From assembly GCF_036327755.1 (NCBI RefSeq), contig NZ_CP109596.1:6324001-6388000 (forward strand): a DNA stretch of 64,000 nt. Direction: 5' to 3'. A program made the position numbers and the translations under genes. Shown here piece by piece: positions 62,911 through 64,000 of this stretch. The notes beneath the pieces were generated by a model. It was given only the letters and a program-made list of their open reading frames with translations. It searched no databases and was not told the origin of the DNA. Numbering within the stretch: position 1 is the stretch's first letter; the number at the start of each line of letters is the position of its first letter. This DNA is from Nocardia sp. NBC_01503. GTDB taxonomy: Bacteria > Actinomycetota > Actinomycetes > Mycobacteriales > Mycobacteriaceae.

Positions 62911-63603
62911 TTATTTCAAGACGTTGACCGCTCGCGCGATCACCAGACTCACGGTGATCAGCGAGATGCCGGACTGCACCATCATGGTGAGCTTGGCCCA
63001 GCGCGACATGGGCATCACATCGGTCGGGCTGAACGCGGTCGCATTGGTGAACGACAGATACAGATAGTCCAGGAACTGCGGCTCCCACTCGGGATCCGCC
63101 AGGTCCGGATTCTGCATCTGCACGAACAGGAAATCGGGGTACGACTTGCGCGCGTGCGCCCGCGCCGCGGGTCCGCCCCGATCGAATTCCCAATACCAGA
63201 GCGCGAATACCAGAAAATTCGACAGCCACACCCCCGCGCCGGAGGCGAGCAGCCCACCGGCATTATCGCTGACCGATCCATCGATCAGGCCCTGCACCAG
63301 ACGCAGGACAGCCCAGATCATGGTGAACCCGAGCAGCGCCATGAGCAGCAAACCCAGCCGCCGCAACCGCATCTCCTCGCGGTCCAGCCGATACGGACTG
63401 GCGGCCACCAGCACCAGCAGCAGCACCGCCCCCACCGCGGGCACCACCCACCGCGGCCCGGGTGTCAGCTCATCCGGCAGAAAGTACTGCAACCCCAGCA
63501 GTCCCACCATCGCCCCGGTAGCCCACCACCGCGATTCCCCCGCGGTCCGCCGCGCCCACGCCGGCACCTGATCATCACCCGTCTGCTTCTCCGACCCACT
63601 CAC
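62911..63603 (-). CDS. DUF1345-like membrane protein
   Basis: The 230-aa product has about five membrane helices and a conserved end, YLYLSFTNATAFSPTDVMPM followed by SRWAKLTMMVQSGISLIT, resembling DUF1345 proteins and the pore region of two-helix potassium channels. It may be an ion channel-like protein, but the selectivity TVGYG-type sequence is absent. The start is GTG. It is convergent with the preceding small membrane gene, with adjacent stop codons. Confidence 0.7.
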   Translation of the reverse strand: MSGSEKQTGDDQVPAWARRTAGESRWWATGAMVGLLGLQYFLPDELTPGPRWVVPAVGAVLLLVLVAASPYRLDREEMRLRRLGLLLMALLGFTMIWAVLRLVQGLIDGSVSDNAGGLLASGAGVWLSNFLVFALWYWEFDRGGPAARAHARKSYPDFLFVQMQNPDLADPEWEPQFLDYLYLSFTNATAFSPTDVMPMSRWAKLTMMVQSGISLITVSLVIARAVNVLK

Positions 63604-63658
63604 AGCAGTGAGTATCGCCCGCCCCACCCCCGCACGCCGGGAACCACGCAGCGCGCTA

Positions 63659-63725
63659 TGCGTCCACCAGGAACTGATGTACCCGGCACGCCGAAGGGCA
63701 GTGCCGTCAGTTTCTGGTGGACGCA
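63659..63725. repeat. Nested 19-bp inverted repeat, possible structured element
   Basis: 63659-63677 (TGCGTCCACCAGGAACTGA) and 63707-63725 (TCAGTTTCTGGTGGACGCA) are inverted repeats with one mismatch. Inside, GGCAC (63685-63689) pairs with GTGCC (63701-63705). The whole forms a 67-nt hairpin, upstream of the DUF1345-like gene. The following 150 bp to 63875 show no gene. Confidence 0.65.
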
Positions 63726-63875
63726 CGTGCGGGATCGGGTGAGGTTCCCGGCGTCGAAAAGCTGTTCCCTCAGTTGATCAGGGGCAGAGTGAAATCCCTT
63801 CTGTTTCACCGTATCCTGTCATCTCCGATATCCCCGTGTCGCATCTTTTCGGTGGTTCTCTCGGATCTGCCGACG

Positions 63876-64000
63876 CTATGGGTTGTGCGGGACCGTGGCG
63901 CCACCGCCCTGTCGCACGGCATCGACCGCGGCCTCGTGGACGGCTTTGCCCGCCGCTTCGGACGGCGCATCGACCGGACTGCCCGACATCGTGTACCAGT
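63876..64000 (-). CDS. C-terminal end of an unknown protein (5' part beyond window)
   Basis: The minus strand is open from the window edge to a TAG at 63876-63878, encoding 40 residues that end MSGSPVDAPSEAAGKAVHEA, AVDAVRQGG, GATVPHNP. The Ala-rich, hydrophilic composition and codon use are like real genes here. The piece is too short to name a family. An internal ATG (MSGSP) could also be the start of a 37-aa protein. Confidence 0.45.
   Translation of the reverse strand, partial: WYTMSGSPVDAPSEAAGKAVHEAAVDAVRQGGGATVPHNP

Overview
This 64 kb window is a GC-rich actinobacterial chromosome segment. Mycolic-acid genes (fabG1/mabA and inhA next to an actinobacterial ferrochelatase), a RipA-type hydrolase, MoxR1, EtfD, CYP51 and a CYP125-family P450 place it in the Mycobacteriales. 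Gene content fits Nocardia or a close relative best; that assignment is inference from protein recognition, not from a database search.

Layout. 0-5.5 kb: the end of an XRE regulator, then a divergent catabolic locus (MmgE/PrpD, cyclase and CaiB/BaiF on the minus strand, a dihydropyrimidinase-like amidohydrolase on the plus strand) whose shared promoter region holds two matching 17-bp palindromes. 5.6-8.6 kb: CYP51 and a CYP125-family P450 in tandem. 8.6-15.4 kb: hydrolase, MFS transporter, FMN reductase, AraC regulator, CsbD and an ABC-F ATPase. 15.4-18.7 kb: a lone tnpB transposon sits between an N-terminally truncated P1 (DmpA-like) peptidase and an N-terminally truncated amino-acid permease. 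18.8-22.5 kb: small HTH protein, an MvdD-type ATP-grasp enzyme paired with an unknown 153-aa protein (a possible graspetide locus), thioesterase, cupin/MarR pair and a tRNA-like gene with odd features.

22.5-28.7 kb: acnR-like repressor, aconitase with an AcnR-like operator, an Rv1476-like membrane protein and ripA. This is the left half of the well-known acn-ripA-moxR1-fabG1-inhA-hemH neighbourhood of mycobacteria. The right half (moxR1, DUF58, VWA, fabG1, inhA, hemH) resumes at 56-62 kb. About 27 kb of accessory genes lie between: hemerythrin and SARP/AAA regulator, deazaflavin-type protein, TesB thioesterase, AsnB with a stand-alone ketosynthase, EtfD, an arsenic cluster (arsM, arsR, aquaporin, arsC), small regulators with clear operators, cyanase, a TehA/DsbB/DUF5993 operon, an ECF42-type sigma factor with its YCII partner, a DUF885 peptidase, and two decayed genes (an aminoglycoside-phosphotransferase remnant and a flavin monooxygenase broken by a 13-bp duplication).

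How the genes work together: the core blocks serve the TCA cycle, peptidoglycan remodelling, FAS-II mycolate synthesis, haem synthesis and electron transfer from beta-oxidation. The accessory blocks deal with catabolism, metals, redox and specialised peptides. Many intergenic regions hold readable palindromes or direct repeats, listed individually. No rRNA, CRISPR array or prophage was seen.
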